DNA of 27,627 nt from contig JAQGAU010000471.1 in NCBI GenBank assembly GCA_034698045.1, positions 1 to 27,627 of the forward strand, read 5' to 3'. Under the pieces are notes generated by a model, which was given only the letters and a program-made list of their open reading frames with translations, was not told where the DNA came from and did not search any database. Source of the stretch: Paramacrobiotus richtersi (Eukaryota > Tardigrada > Eutardigrada > Parachela > Macrobiotidae). The translations under genes were made by a program, and so were the position numbers. How positions within the stretch are numbered: the stretch's first letter is position 1; every line of letters begins with the position of its first letter. Below are positions 1-10,651 of this stretch, one piece after another.

Positions 1-2790
1 GTGTGTGTTCGCCAATAAAGCGTGTTTATCGGCTCCTGGTTGTGCTCCTTCGTTCCCCAGCGTAGCCCGCTGTGACAGTTTCTTCGTAAACATGTTGGGA
101 TCTTGACTCGAGTAAGATGTTTTAAGATTTTCCAGCTGCAGTACAGAATATGGGCTCCAAATTACAAAAACTGTAGAAGTATTCTTCCAGATTATTGCAT
201 GTAATAATAACAACACGGATCTGAGATCTCGTCATGAGATTTTCTGTTTAGCAGTTAAGTTTAGCTGGCAAAATAAAATCCGATTCCACTCGTCAGTGCA
301 CGAACTGCTAAACGGCCTAAATTAAAGCGTGAGCATAAAGCCATAGGCACAGCTGCACAGGCGCGTTTGGCTGATGGAAGTGGCGAGCGCAGGTGTAGGT
401 GGGGGGTAAAACTTTACTTCCGGTCGGAAACAGCAAATTGCGAACATTGTAGTACTCGATTTTAGGTGATACCTCAGAGCCCATTGAACCAGACGGAAAC
501 CAGGCGTTTTCAGAATACCGCAGCGTAGGCTGCCTATCCAACCTTCGTGGCTTTAATACTGACGAGGCCACCCAAGGGACGGCAAGCGGGTGATTGCCTA
601 ATGGGACAGATGGGCGGTCTGCTTTGATATTACACATAGATGTCGAGATGGAAAAAGGAACGAAAACAGTATGTAATATCACTGCAGGATGCATAACAGG
701 TCCTATCCGCTTATTTTGCATTTGACGATGTTCGTCTTTATCGAGCGTACGGACCTTAATTCAAGGAGAATCAGAATCTCAAGGAGAATCTCTGGTTTAA
801 ACTGACCGAACAACGTGCATAAACGTATATGCTCACAATCAGTACAGATGCTAATTATAAGCTGAATGACGAAAATAAGTCAACAAGTACGTTGTTGCAG
901 GAAATCTGCCGATAGCTTTGTTGGGACTAAGGTTATCTCCAAAGCATAAAAGCCCAATTAGTTAGCCACATTAAATGTGGGTGAGCAGCATAGATTTTCA
1001 ACAATTCCAGTTCCTGCGTATCGAACTGGCATTGTTAATAATAAGCCAATGCGTCCTGCATGCACACGCAGAGCGCTCATTGGCGGGAGACATGCAGTCC
1101 AGCGCGCCAGGAATAAAGGGCAAGTGATATGACGTTTGGAAACAGTCCTTGGATGCTCTAAAACGATTATCGCTTGCAACATTAGGAATGCGCATATGCT
1201 TTTCACAAGCGAGATCTCGGCTGTCCTTGGGGCTGGTCAGATTGACAGATGGATAAGGGCATTAACTGGATCCGTGACCTAGATGGCCGTTACGAAAGCA
1301 TTCGTAGTCAAATTCGCTAAGCAGTATGCACTGGTATAAAGGTTGTCCTATACGGTGTTTTTATTCGTGATGAACCAAAGAACAATTCCATGTAATCCTA
1401 CGTACAGTATGTCAACACAACATGTTACTTGATGGTGGATCTAAAAAATTGCTTTGTATAATATGTTTACTTAGAGTAAACTACCGTTATCGCGTACTTG
1501 CATCCTTAGTTGGAGCTTAAGTTAATCCTCTATTTAATGTCGCTGTCCAGCAAAATCCATTTTTTGTTTTTCCGGTAAATTAACGCTGCTAGATCAATAG
1601 GCGCATGTTCTAGCATGCAACAGAAAGTCATCTTATTAAAATGGCGCTTTTGCCGGAACATTTACAATTTCATCATAAATATTAATCACTGGTTTCAGTT
1701 TTTGACGAACATATGCACCGGATAGAGCCATTTGTTGGGCCGTCAGTTCACGCAGAGCCGAGGAGTTCACAATTGAGAAAAGTCGTCAAACTGACAAGAG
1801 AAATTTCTTACATGCTCCTGAAAACTGTTTTCTCCTCCTCATACAGAATGCTACCCACGTTGTAGGATTCATTTGGCTAAATTTCCGCTACGCTTTATCG
1901 ACGTCTACAGAAGTAACATCCAACCTTGAAAACCATACGTCGATCTTCCGCATATCTGGGTACAGAAGAAATTTCTCACATATATTTCATATCGTGCGAT
2001 CGTTTGCTCAATACTTACGGTTACCTTTTCTTGATTTACATTGCGTGTGCGCGCAGGATTTGATCATAAACCAGGTATGTCAGGTATGTTCAGCACACAA
2101 GATGATTGTTATGTGAAACCAGTTACAATAGTTAAGTAATCAGTTAATAAGCTGCGGTGCGTGTGCGTGAACACATCGCATCATTCTATAACTGCTTATT
2201 ACAGCTCAGAAATGTAACGTCATACTATATGTTGCAGCAAAAAGCGAGTACTTCACCGTATCCGTTTAGGAAAACTGATGTTCTAGGCTATGCGTTCTAC
2301 GAGTACAGTATGTATTATTAGGAATTATGTACATTACTTTATGCGTAAGGCGTCTCAGGTCTGACTTCCTTTCGATGGAGAACCTGTAGCTATTGATTTT
2401 TTTATGAAAAACTGATAAGTGGAGTAGATCAGAATTATGTCATGGTTCATCCAAACGATTACAACACACGATTATTTTTCCAATAACCCACATTTGCGCG
2501 CGCTAGTTGTACAAGCTCTGTTCGTGCCGGAACCACAACCGGAAACCACTCTCATATATTCGTAGAAATAATGTATCTACCATATGCATTGATGTAACGT
2601 CTACATTGTATATGTAACGGTGTTAGCCTGTTGGAGTTTGCACGGGAAATTACGGACGTTTTTTCTACTTTCCAACCTGCAACAATGTTATCATGGACAC
2701 CATGTCATGATTTCAAGGATCCCGTTGAGCCGTCCGTTCTGCGTAATTACGGGCTACGCGCAAAGTGCAGCATGTTGACGATCAGCCCCG
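1..2790. other. Stretch without a supportable gene
   Basis: I find no recognisable protein or RNA gene here. The longest open frame starting with ATG is on the minus strand at 317-721 (134 codons). Its translation shows no domain, signal peptide or low-complexity signature I recognise, and it has no obvious splice partner. The sequence is AT-leaning with stops in all frames. Distal 5' exons or the promoter of the decayed receptor copy downstream could lie here, but I could not identify them. Confidence 0.5.
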
Positions 2791-2902
2791 GGAGACTTAC
2801 TTTATAGTCGAAGCGATGATGCGATCCGTCAGCTGCAGATCCTACACGCAGGGAACAAACTAGATGTATCTACAAATTATGACCATTTCGTTTTTTCCCT
2901 AG

Positions 2903-4610
2903 GATGCGGTTCAGCTGCCGAAACATTATACGACTTCGCAGTGGCTTGGGATAAACCCATCACTGGTTTGCCACCGGCCAGCATCGGCATGATGATAACA
3001 CCGTATTACTGCAACCGACCGTCTCACCAGAACGTCCTTTACATATCCCACATTAAATGCCGTTATCGCAAGGTTTCCAACCTATTTTAATCGTACCAAG
3101 CCGACCTTCCTCTACGATGAACAAAACAACTTCCACGCAGAGTGTTGTGCATAAATTGAGAAGTCCTTAATGCAAAACTACAGTCTGCTGCATCGGACTA
3201 ACAAGTTTGTGCCTTTTGTTGCCTCCATGCACCAGAGTAAAAAGGTCATGATCAGAAAATTACTGGACACTGCTTCCAAGACATCTCGAGGTATACATGC
3301 CGAATATTCTCGGCAACCTGACAATCCGAGTGTTTAAATGCTAAAATTAATACTGATTCAGAGTTGTATGTCTTATCATGTTGCAGACAACTGGTATGAT
3401 AGCACCCGCAAGGTATTAATCCATGTGTATCATTGTGCTTACCTGATATGAATACTACCGTCCAGGTTCGATATGAATGCGATTTGCAGAATTGCCGGTA
3501 TGTGGTATCTAATTTTTCTTCTCTTATGGTGCTCTTCATTCTTACGGATGCTGCAATGACAAGAAACTTTATGGTGAATAAATCACCTGCTGTTCAACGC
3601 CGCATAGTTGTTAATAATGTGACAACTATGCGACGTTGTCACCTTATGGCGCACTTACTGTGATAAGCGTCTTGCCACGGTTTAATATGCTGCTCTCAAC
3701 AGCATCATGTCGTGTTTTTTTCCGTAACGACAGATTTTTTACCGTAACTTAACGACGGGTTTCATTTTGCAGCTGACTGTTCGTGAGCTTGGCATGACCA
3801 ATGGTGAATATGTGAGTCGAAATACGTCAAAGAGAAACATAGCATTTTATTTTACTTGAAATTCTGTACTTCTGTTCTCAGGTATTCGTTGCCGTTGAGC
3901 TATTTGACAGAGAGTTATGGGGAACTTTCACGTGGCAAAATAACGACGCTAACGACAAGGTATTATTCTTTTGGCGCTGACCGACATATATTTCCAACTA
4001 ACGAAGCAAAATACGAACATTAATCAGACAAAAAGATTTTCAGAGGGGATCTAATAAAAATGCAGTGAATTTCGATAATGCTGTCTAACTTGCAGGCTGC
4101 TTTGAAAGCGTATCGAGCGCAGCTGATCATTACGCTCGACATCAACAACAAAAGGGACGTTGCCTCGGATAACTTGAGACTGTTTTGGGCTAACGTAACC
4201 GATTTATCGAGGGAAAAATACAACTACACTTTTCCCCGATTGGCAAGGGTAAATCCATTGCTTTATTATACGCTTAATTGTAGGCGAAATTAAGATACCT
4301 GCAGCGAAAACCTGGTCTACATATTCGAACGAACAAAGGAATTTTGAAATTTATTGTTTCATTTCAACAGGAAAGGCATATGCATATGCATGATGCACTA
4401 CATACAATTGATATAAAACTCCATTAAACAGAAGCTGTGTATGATGATAACATTACACAATAATATTATTTTTATAGGTACATTCATGTTGTATATGGTT
4501 GTGTCTACCATCATGCACTGCCACAATTCCAGGCACGTCCTGACCATATTGTCGCTCATTTCTACGAGGCTGTGCTGCTATACGGAACGAGCGTGTACTC
4601 CATGTACAAA
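2903..4610 (+). pseudogene. Receptor ligand-binding domain (ANF_receptor / natriuretic peptide receptor-like), decayed copy 1
   Basis: Exons resemble the extracellular ligand-binding region of receptor guanylyl cyclases. Exon 2903-3290 encodes GCGSAAETLYDFAVAWDKP and ends TASKTSR. Then follow 3530-3573 (VLFILTDAAMTRNFM), 3773-3811 (LTVRELGMTNGEY), 3882-3959 (VFVAVELFDRELWG), 4096-4248 and 4533-4610 (ARPDHIVAHFYEAVLLYG). The GMTNGEYVF stretch and the G-C-G-S-A-A-E start are family hallmarks. Exons after 3773 have good GT/AG borders and matching phases. Three lesions are visible. The frame shifts near 3031, between the PYYCNRP part and the YPTLNAVIARF part. A TAA stop lies in frame at 3152-3154. 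The acceptor before 3530 reads GG where copy 2 has AG. An open frame just upstream (about 2790-2902, QLQILHAGNKLDV) may be the preceding exon. No transmembrane, kinase-homology or cyclase domain was found. Identity of the domain is fairly secure; the full receptor type is inferred. Confidence 0.7.
3601..3632. repeat. Perfect 11-bp inverted repeat with 10-bp loop
   Basis: CGCATAGTTGT at 3601-3611 is exactly complementary to ACAACTATGCG at 3622-3632. It lies in the presumed intron between the 3530-3573 and 3773-3811 receptor exons. It could form a small hairpin or cruciform; no function is implied by context. Confidence 0.6.
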
Positions 4611-6690
4611 GTATAAGCTGTTTGAAACCAACTTAGCGAAAAACAGAAACTTTGTTTGCGTTTCCGTATGTAAGGTATGACATATTTGCATACGACCAAA
4701 TTGCGATCTCATGGGTTTCGGAACGACCAATCCCACTTGATCGATAACCGTTTTATGCTGAAAATCTGTGCATATGGGTTCCCGTCATTGTGGAACGAAA
4801 ATGATTGAACACCCGCTTCAGCTTGGTACCATTACTGAAAATCGTGATTATATTATTCTTCTTTGGCGTGCACCGGAACTATAACGAAAACATATGCCAC
4901 ATAACGGAGCACAATCAGGTATCTTTAATCAGTACACTGTTTCATAGTTGTTTGTGCATTGTCGGAAGAAATTGCATCTCCTTATTTCATGGACATTTTT
5001 GTACGCTTCGCATATAGAATGCACACGATTATATGTAAACTGCCTTTGCCTAAAATAACTTGTGTGTATTATGCTTTTGTCGGTGACCACAACTGAGCAC
5101 AATCATTATTCTGGCATGATGTTAGCTTTGCCATTCTCTTTGTAATTTAAGTGATATCTACAGTTTCGGCATCATTCTGCAGCAAATTAATAAGTCTTAG
5201 TTTATTTTCCGACTGTCACATTTTGCGAACACAGTTCAGCAAATCTGCTGCAGGAAGCCATTCTACGCAGTGCCCCTTACCATATCGGCGGAATGGTAAA
5301 GAAGGCGGTAAACTGCTACTGCACGGCTCTTGGCATATATTAGAAGAGAAATAAGTAATTTACGAGCCACTATGGACAAGGCCAAAACGTTCTTCATAGC
5401 GTACGATCCACAAACTGCCCATATGAAACTCTGTCGCACCATATGGATACAAAGCAGGGCAAAACTGGTTTAAGTTAAAAAAGTGACCAGTGCTGATATT
5501 ATTGATTTCCAGGGCAAGGGATCCATGTTGATCTATTGGTTAGTCGGACATAACTAAACTGGATCGTACTGCAGGAACAATGTTTCGGCTAGCCTGGGTT
5601 CAAACTTCTCTTGCATTCGTGATTCTTTACTGCATGGTTTTAAATTAATGGCACTTTGGCATGTTTACGTTGTGCTGAGGGATGTTTTTCGTTGAACTTC
5701 CGCATATACCATGAGAAAAAAGTAGTTATACAGGAAACATTCTAGGGAATCTGGATTTTCTTCCCTTCAGAACTGGGCGCTTCGGACTTTGCCGATGTCG
5801 GATAACCTGCCATTTTGACTGAATAAAAATCGCATTACTTATGTCAGTTGTTTGTATTAGGTTTAATTTAGTAATGCTTGATGACTATGGAAAAATAGTA
5901 CAAACGTTTCACAAGGTTTTGCTATATTACAGAGAGGCGTCCATTGTTATTGTATGTCCACTAACATAATTAACATTTGAGCACAAATTCTATTCAATGC
6001 ATTGCGGACCATCCAGACTCCACAAGAAAAAGCTATTTCATGTGCAAGAATAAAATCCTCTTTCCCTGCTGCATAGCGTACGATCTTAAAATAGGTTTCG
6101 CACGTTTCCAATTCATATTGTACAGTATACCGCTACAATTTTCGAAAGCGAAAATGGTCACATTACAATAAATGCACGACCTTTGTGGACTTGTTATGCC
6201 GAGTCTTTAAATAAACGAATCTGTGAAAGAAACTGAAATTCTTAAGCTACCGAATTAAACACGTGAGACAACAGATCCAGAGCAAGTCAATCACCAGCAC
6301 GTGTGCAGAATAAAGTGCGTTCGAGTTTCGCGCAATCATGTGTCATGAATCGCCGGATATATAAATTTTCCGGATTATAACGTTGAATTTAAATTATACC
6401 GATTCTAACGGCAACGGAGCTAATCTGATGTGTATGTATACAGCGAACTAAGGTTTCACGTAGATAGAAATCTGAGTTTTCCATATTTTGTTAAAGTACA
6501 TCTCACAAGTGCAAGCGAGTTTTTGGGGAACGAAACGCATGACGGAGGCGCAAATATTTAATTTTCTCGCTTCAGCTTACTTTAAGTATGTGGCTACTGA
6601 ATTTCCAAGTAGCCTACCATCGCTACGCTGCCTTTTTATTGGAACGGCTAATCACATTTTGCCTAAGATTTGTTGATATTCCTCCGACTA
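4611..6690. other. Interval between the two receptor copies, nothing firmly identified
   Basis: The last recognisable exon of receptor copy 1 ends at 4610 before GTATAAG, and receptor copy 2 begins about 6697. Two weak coding hints on the plus strand were noted. One is a hydrophobic run (LVPLLKIVIILFFFGVH) near 4820-4875. The other is a frame near 4800-4885 containing RDYIILLWRAPEL. Either might be remnants of the membrane-proximal part of copy 1, but they are in conflicting frames and lack convincing splice sites. The sequence CATAGCGTACGATC occurs twice (about 5395 and 6072), too little to call a repeat. Confidence 0.4.
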
Positions 6691-6696
6691 ATACAG

Positions 6697-8784
6697 TAAA
6701 TGTAACAATGTGCGTCATGTATGAGCGCAATACTGGATTTAAAGTGCGATTTCAACCAGGCTCGTGCGGCCTTGTATATGGCTCTGGACTATGTTAACGA
6801 AGCGGTTACGGCATTGGAAATGCACATCAATGCCATTTATCGCGATATTGGATCATTTTGTTTGAATCCCGCGTTAACTTCCGCCGCCCAGAATGCACTG
6901 TACTTGCACGACCAAGGAATCAAACGTGTATCTGGGACTAGATACTGTATGTTCACTGCACATAATCCATTCTGACCCACACTCTCATCTTTGTACTCAC
7001 ATTACGTGTTCGATCTACGTATAAAGAAATACCATAATCTACTAACAAAAATAATCGTTGGTTTTTTTTATGGCGACAATAGTCACGCAATTGCTGCCGC
7101 GCGCTTTCGATAAATTGTTCAGATGTCTTACTTTATCTGCCCTAAGTCCGTGTATCTTGGCACAAAGGGCACCAAATGTATCCCGCGCGATATTGAAGGA
7201 CCAATGAAGGTCCTCATGTTTCAGGCTGTGGCTCTGCAGCCGAAGCGTTACTCGATTTGGCCGCGGCCTGGGACAAACCGGTGATTGGTTTGCCTTCAGC
7301 AAGTGTCGGGTTACTGACTTCAGCGTACTACTACGACCATCGCCCTCGGATGTCTTTTAAGCTTCCCACACTAAATGCTGTCATTACTCAATTTCTTGCT
7401 TTTTTCCAGCTATACCACTCCAATATCTCTCTACGATAATTCCATTAATTTCTTGCTGGAATCCGGCCTGCTGATTCAATCCTCGTTACAGTAAACCTAC
7501 ACAAATCTGCTCCTTTCCAGCAAGTTCGCGTTATTTGCTGGTCGATTCTCCAGTTCAGTTAATATCATGAAGATGTTGGAGACCGCATCTACAGTAAAAC
7601 ATCCAGAGGTAAACTTTAAACTAACATACCACAGGAACTATCATTAAACAGTCATCCATAGTACGCGATTATCGTGTAACAGTGTCATTGTTTCTGCGTG
7701 AACTGGTTATGAATATAAATATTTTTTCGTGATCTGTAGTGCTTTTCATCCTAAAAAATGCGGCCGCAACCAGAAAAATCATGGTAAGCAATCTGTTTCA
7801 AAGCCACATTTGTATGAAACTTCTGTAAATGTCATTGTTTTTAATTACTTGCACATCAGCTTGGTATGACCCGAGATGATTATGTGAGTTTCTGAACGGT
7901 TTTGCATAGTGGTATAAACTACATGTATTTGGTTGTTTGTGGCATATATTATTGCACGTGTATGTACCGTCGTTCGGTATTTTATAGTGAAAAGTAAAGT
8001 ATAATTTTGTAGTACTGTACAAGGGGTGCCCAGCAATGATTTTTCGAAGTTACGACAAAAGTTTCAGCTTTTTATCCCAGCGCATGAGATTGAGCTCTGA
8101 GCTGACTGCATCAAGTGCAGCCGCGGAAACAAGCCCTCTCAGCATTTAAAACGATAGAGAATGAAATTCTGTACATGTCTAACCAAGTGAGGGGGCAAAT
8201 GTCTGTAAAGGGAAGTCACTGAAAAATCCCTGTTGATCTGTACCAGACTTTGCTGGGCGGACCTTGTATATGGTACAACTGGTTGCGGACACTTGTACAG
8301 CGCTGTTTCACTTCGCTTAATTTGTTCTACATTTCATCTTCAACAGGTATTTGTTACTATTGAGCTCTTTGAAAGCCGCCTATGGGGACATCACACACGG
8401 GAACTCACGACGATTATGATCAGGTACTTTCAGATGAGCTTTTTTTAAATATGGCTGACCATCTCCCCCTTGCTTGTTCCTTCAAACAGGATACTAAAGA
8501 AGCCTACCGAGGTTTATTGATTATTTCGTTCAGTGTCAACGTCAAGCTCATATAATTCGGAAAGATCATATAATTTACAAGTTTTTTGGAAGGATGTGCG
8601 CAGACCAATTACAACAATTCTTTTTCGGAGCTGGATCTGGTATGTGTGATATATGAAATGGTGCAAACTGCAAAGTGTGCTACGGTCGTACCGTTTTATG
8701 CAGACGCGTCCGGATCCCATTGCCGCACATTTTTATGAGGCTGTTCTTATATATTATGGGCTGAGTGTGCATCAGATGTACAGA
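6697..8784 (+). pseudogene. Receptor ligand-binding domain (ANF_receptor-like), decayed copy 2
   Basis: This is a second, more damaged copy of the receptor found upstream. Pieces in order: about 6697-6930 (VNVTMCVMYERNTGF, then QARAALYMALDYVNEAV); 7225-7608 (GCGSAAEALLDLAAAWDKP, then PTLNAVITQFLAFF); 7740-7783 (VLFILKNAAATRKIM); 7860-7883 (LGMTRDDY); 8347-8423 (VFVTIELFESRLWG); 8490-8639 (SYNLQVFWKDV, then NYNNSFSELDL); 8704-8784 (TRPDPIAAHFYEAVLIYYG). Lesions seen: a frame change near 6744; one in a TCTCTCT run near 7424-7431; a TAA stop at 7492-7494; a 5-bp insertion near 7592-7596 relative to the TASKTSR motif; 15 nt missing at the start of the 7860 exon; about 1 nt missing near 8401; two frame changes within 8490-8639; and a lost donor at 8785, where copy 1 has GTATAA. 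Copy 2 keeps the AG acceptor at 7738-7739 that copy 1 lost. It is almost certainly non-functional. Confidence 0.7.
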
Positions 8785-9089
8785 TTAAACTTAACGTACA
8801 AAAGTGGAGAAGCTTTTACGCAATTTGTACCATCCAAAGTGTACTTGGCAATTGGCAGACAGGGATATTTCTGCCACTCACACTACAATCTGAACCAGCC
8901 GAAAACATCTGCCAGCTGGGACGCCACTGTAGACCGTATACTAATACTTTTAAACGCGATTCCTGGTATAACGTTTTGCGGCATATCCAACGGTTTTAAA
9001 GGTGTGACCTGTTGGACCAACAGCCCGCAGGGAGGTTGCACAAAGGGGATTGGCGGGAGAATGTTATTTTGGCCTGTACAAATCATACC

Positions 9090-9330
9090 GCAAAAAGTTA
9101 AGTAGCGTATTGGTCGAGCTCTTGGACGTACCTATAGATAGGGTGTTTTGTGGCCTAGAAATGTGTCTGCAAGTAATTGGCAAAAATGGGACCTCAATTG
9201 ATCGCCGCATGCGTCCACCGACTCAGTTTTACCCAAAAGCTGTGCTTATCGACGACAAGGAAAAGGTCAGCAAAGTCGTATCGTCAGATTTAAAAACATG
9301 TATGTGTCTGCTAAATGCATACATGCGGAA
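9090..9330 (+). pseudogene. Possible membrane-proximal exon of receptor copy 2
   Basis: A plus-strand frame here reads LVELLDVPIDRVFCGLEMCL, followed by GKNGTSIDRRMRPPTQF. It ends near a GTCAGC donor-like site after 9267. The pattern (aromatic-C-G-L, then a hydrophobic stretch and N-G-T) resembles the NRTF.GLTG..I..NG region just before the membrane in natriuretic-peptide-type receptors. Position, about 300 bp after the last recognisable copy-2 exon, fits. I could not fix the acceptor. The intervening frame (8785-9105) is open for 107 codons without family resemblance, so this assignment is tentative. Confidence 0.35.
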
Positions 9331-9352
9331 ATCAAAAGCGCTCTGTTCTTAA

Positions 9353-9795
9353 TAAGCGCATATTATCCATAAGTATTTCCACACAATTTTATTTTTCAGA
9401 AAAAAAACACTGAAATCGATCCCTTGCGTGAGTGGCACTCCGATTCCAATACTTATGCCACATGAGGCATAGCGGCATTAGTACGCCCATGTCCTTAATA
9501 TAATGAATGAATAGTACAGGAGTTACTCGTTTTAATGTTTCGCATACATGTACAGCTGATCGAGTGTTCGAGATCCCGAAAAGTAGCCGAGCTCATAATT
9601 TTCTGGAACAATAATAATTTCCCATTCTGAAAATAACTCTTAAGTTAAGTTAGAAAATACCTTAAAGTAGCCAGTCTTACGCAAACTACTGTAGTGCTGT
9701 AGTTACATGGTTGGGATACAATAAAATGCATTAGGGTATTGCCTGTACCTGACCTTCGCTCCAAACGATCGCTACGGACAAGCAAAGGGCACATC
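9353..9795. other. Spacer between receptor and kinesin remnants
   Basis: I see no gene, RNA or clear repeat in this interval. It separates two unrelated decayed coding segments on the same strand. Confidence 0.5.
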
Positions 9796-9799
9796 GCAA

Positions 9800-10260
9800 T
9801 CCTTCGGCTGTACCGGAAGTGACCTTCCGAGGAATAAAATGTTTATATGGTGGGACCAAACATGAGGTTTACGAAGGCTCCCTGAAACGGCATTTTGTCA
9901 ATACTTTTGATGGGTTCAGCAGCGTTACCTTGCTTTGTGGAACGAGCAATACCGGCAGAACATTCTCTGCTGTGGGGGAAGAAAACTGCAAACTTCGCGG
10001 AATAATTCCCGCAGGCATACAAGATATTTTCAACGAAATACGTACCCGGGAGCACGAATACGACGTACGTGTAAGGTAAACTGTACTCACGCAAAAAAGC
10101 ATGGGTTCGGATCCAGCTCTTTCGTGCAAAGCACGAACAATACTTGTATTTAATTTTTCGAGTATGATTTCATTATGTCTTGCTTTGATATGGTGGGCAA
10201 CTCCGAGCTTGACCTGCTTGCCATGAGAGTCGTCAAGAATATATATGACTACCCAAAAGT
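9800..10260 (+). pseudogene. Kinesin motor-domain fragment with degenerate P-loop
   Basis: The frame ending at 10070 contains KHEVYEGSLKRHFVNTFDGF, then SVTLLCGTSNTGRTFSA and GIIPAGIQDIFNEIRTREH. This matches the order of the kinesin motor core: the EEVY...F.GYN segment, the ATP-binding P-loop (normally GQTGSGKT), then GIIPRAIQ.IF..I. Here the P-loop reads GTSNTGRT, so the catalytic lysine is arginine and one loop glycine is asparagine. The exon ends in DVR followed by a GTAAGG donor at 10071. A second piece at about 10175-10260 (SCFDMVGNSELDLLA) is placed where the VSFLEIYNEE..DLL segment should be, but has no AG acceptor and soon hits TAA. No N-terminal strand, switch motifs (SSRSH, DLAGSE), neck or tail was found. 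It is most like KIF4/KIF27-type motors. Altered nucleotide-binding residues and truncation indicate a relic. Confidence 0.6.
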
Positions 10261-10264
10261 ATCA

Positions 10265-10651
10265 TAACATCAGTTTTGTGTAGGATGTCAGCTACACGCG
10301 CGTTAAAGACGAAGAGGCATTGCATTGTTCGCATTTCACTCGGTATTCCAAAATCTCTAGTTTTATATATCAGCAGCCGGTGCTTGCCTATATTACATTT
10401 TCACTGTATTTACGTAGGAATACTGACTATAATATAATACTAATATTACGCAAGATCGAATGTTATGTCCCGAAAAACATGCATATAATATTACTTATAT
10501 CACAGTGTACTTATGTCACAGTGTCATAGTATATGAGCCTGTGCACATTTTTTAGACTTGCAAAAAATAGCCTGCATAGCGTGTTACGCTCGACTAAGGA
10601 TATTTCTACTGAAGTTTCGAGGGGATCAAGCCCGTTTCCATCTACATAGAC
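10265..10651. other. AT-rich spacer before the fold-back element
   Basis: No gene is recognised. The stretch is strongly AT-rich around 10380-10520 with short ATATAATATTA-type runs. It directly borders the terminal inverted repeat at 10652. Confidence 0.5.

Noticed and set aside
317..721. 134-codon minus-strand open frame with ATG
   Set aside because: No recognisable domain, signal peptide, codon-level conservation signal or splice partner; one such frame is expected by chance in 28 kb.
958..1206. Two overlapping minus-strand frames (958-1206 and 998-1195), considered as a Harbinger-like transposase piece (LPFIPGALDC)
   Set aside because: The resemblance is a short phrase only; no catalytic D-D-E arrangement or terminal repeats are visible.
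5395..6086. Repeated word CATAGCGTACGATC at about 5395 and 6072
   Set aside because: Flanks do not align, so a 14-bp chance or very old similarity cannot be distinguished.
8883..9086. Minus-strand open frame overlapping the receptor copy 2 tail, considered as a transposon remnant
   Set aside because: No transposase or integrase motif is present and the plus strand offers the more coherent reading.
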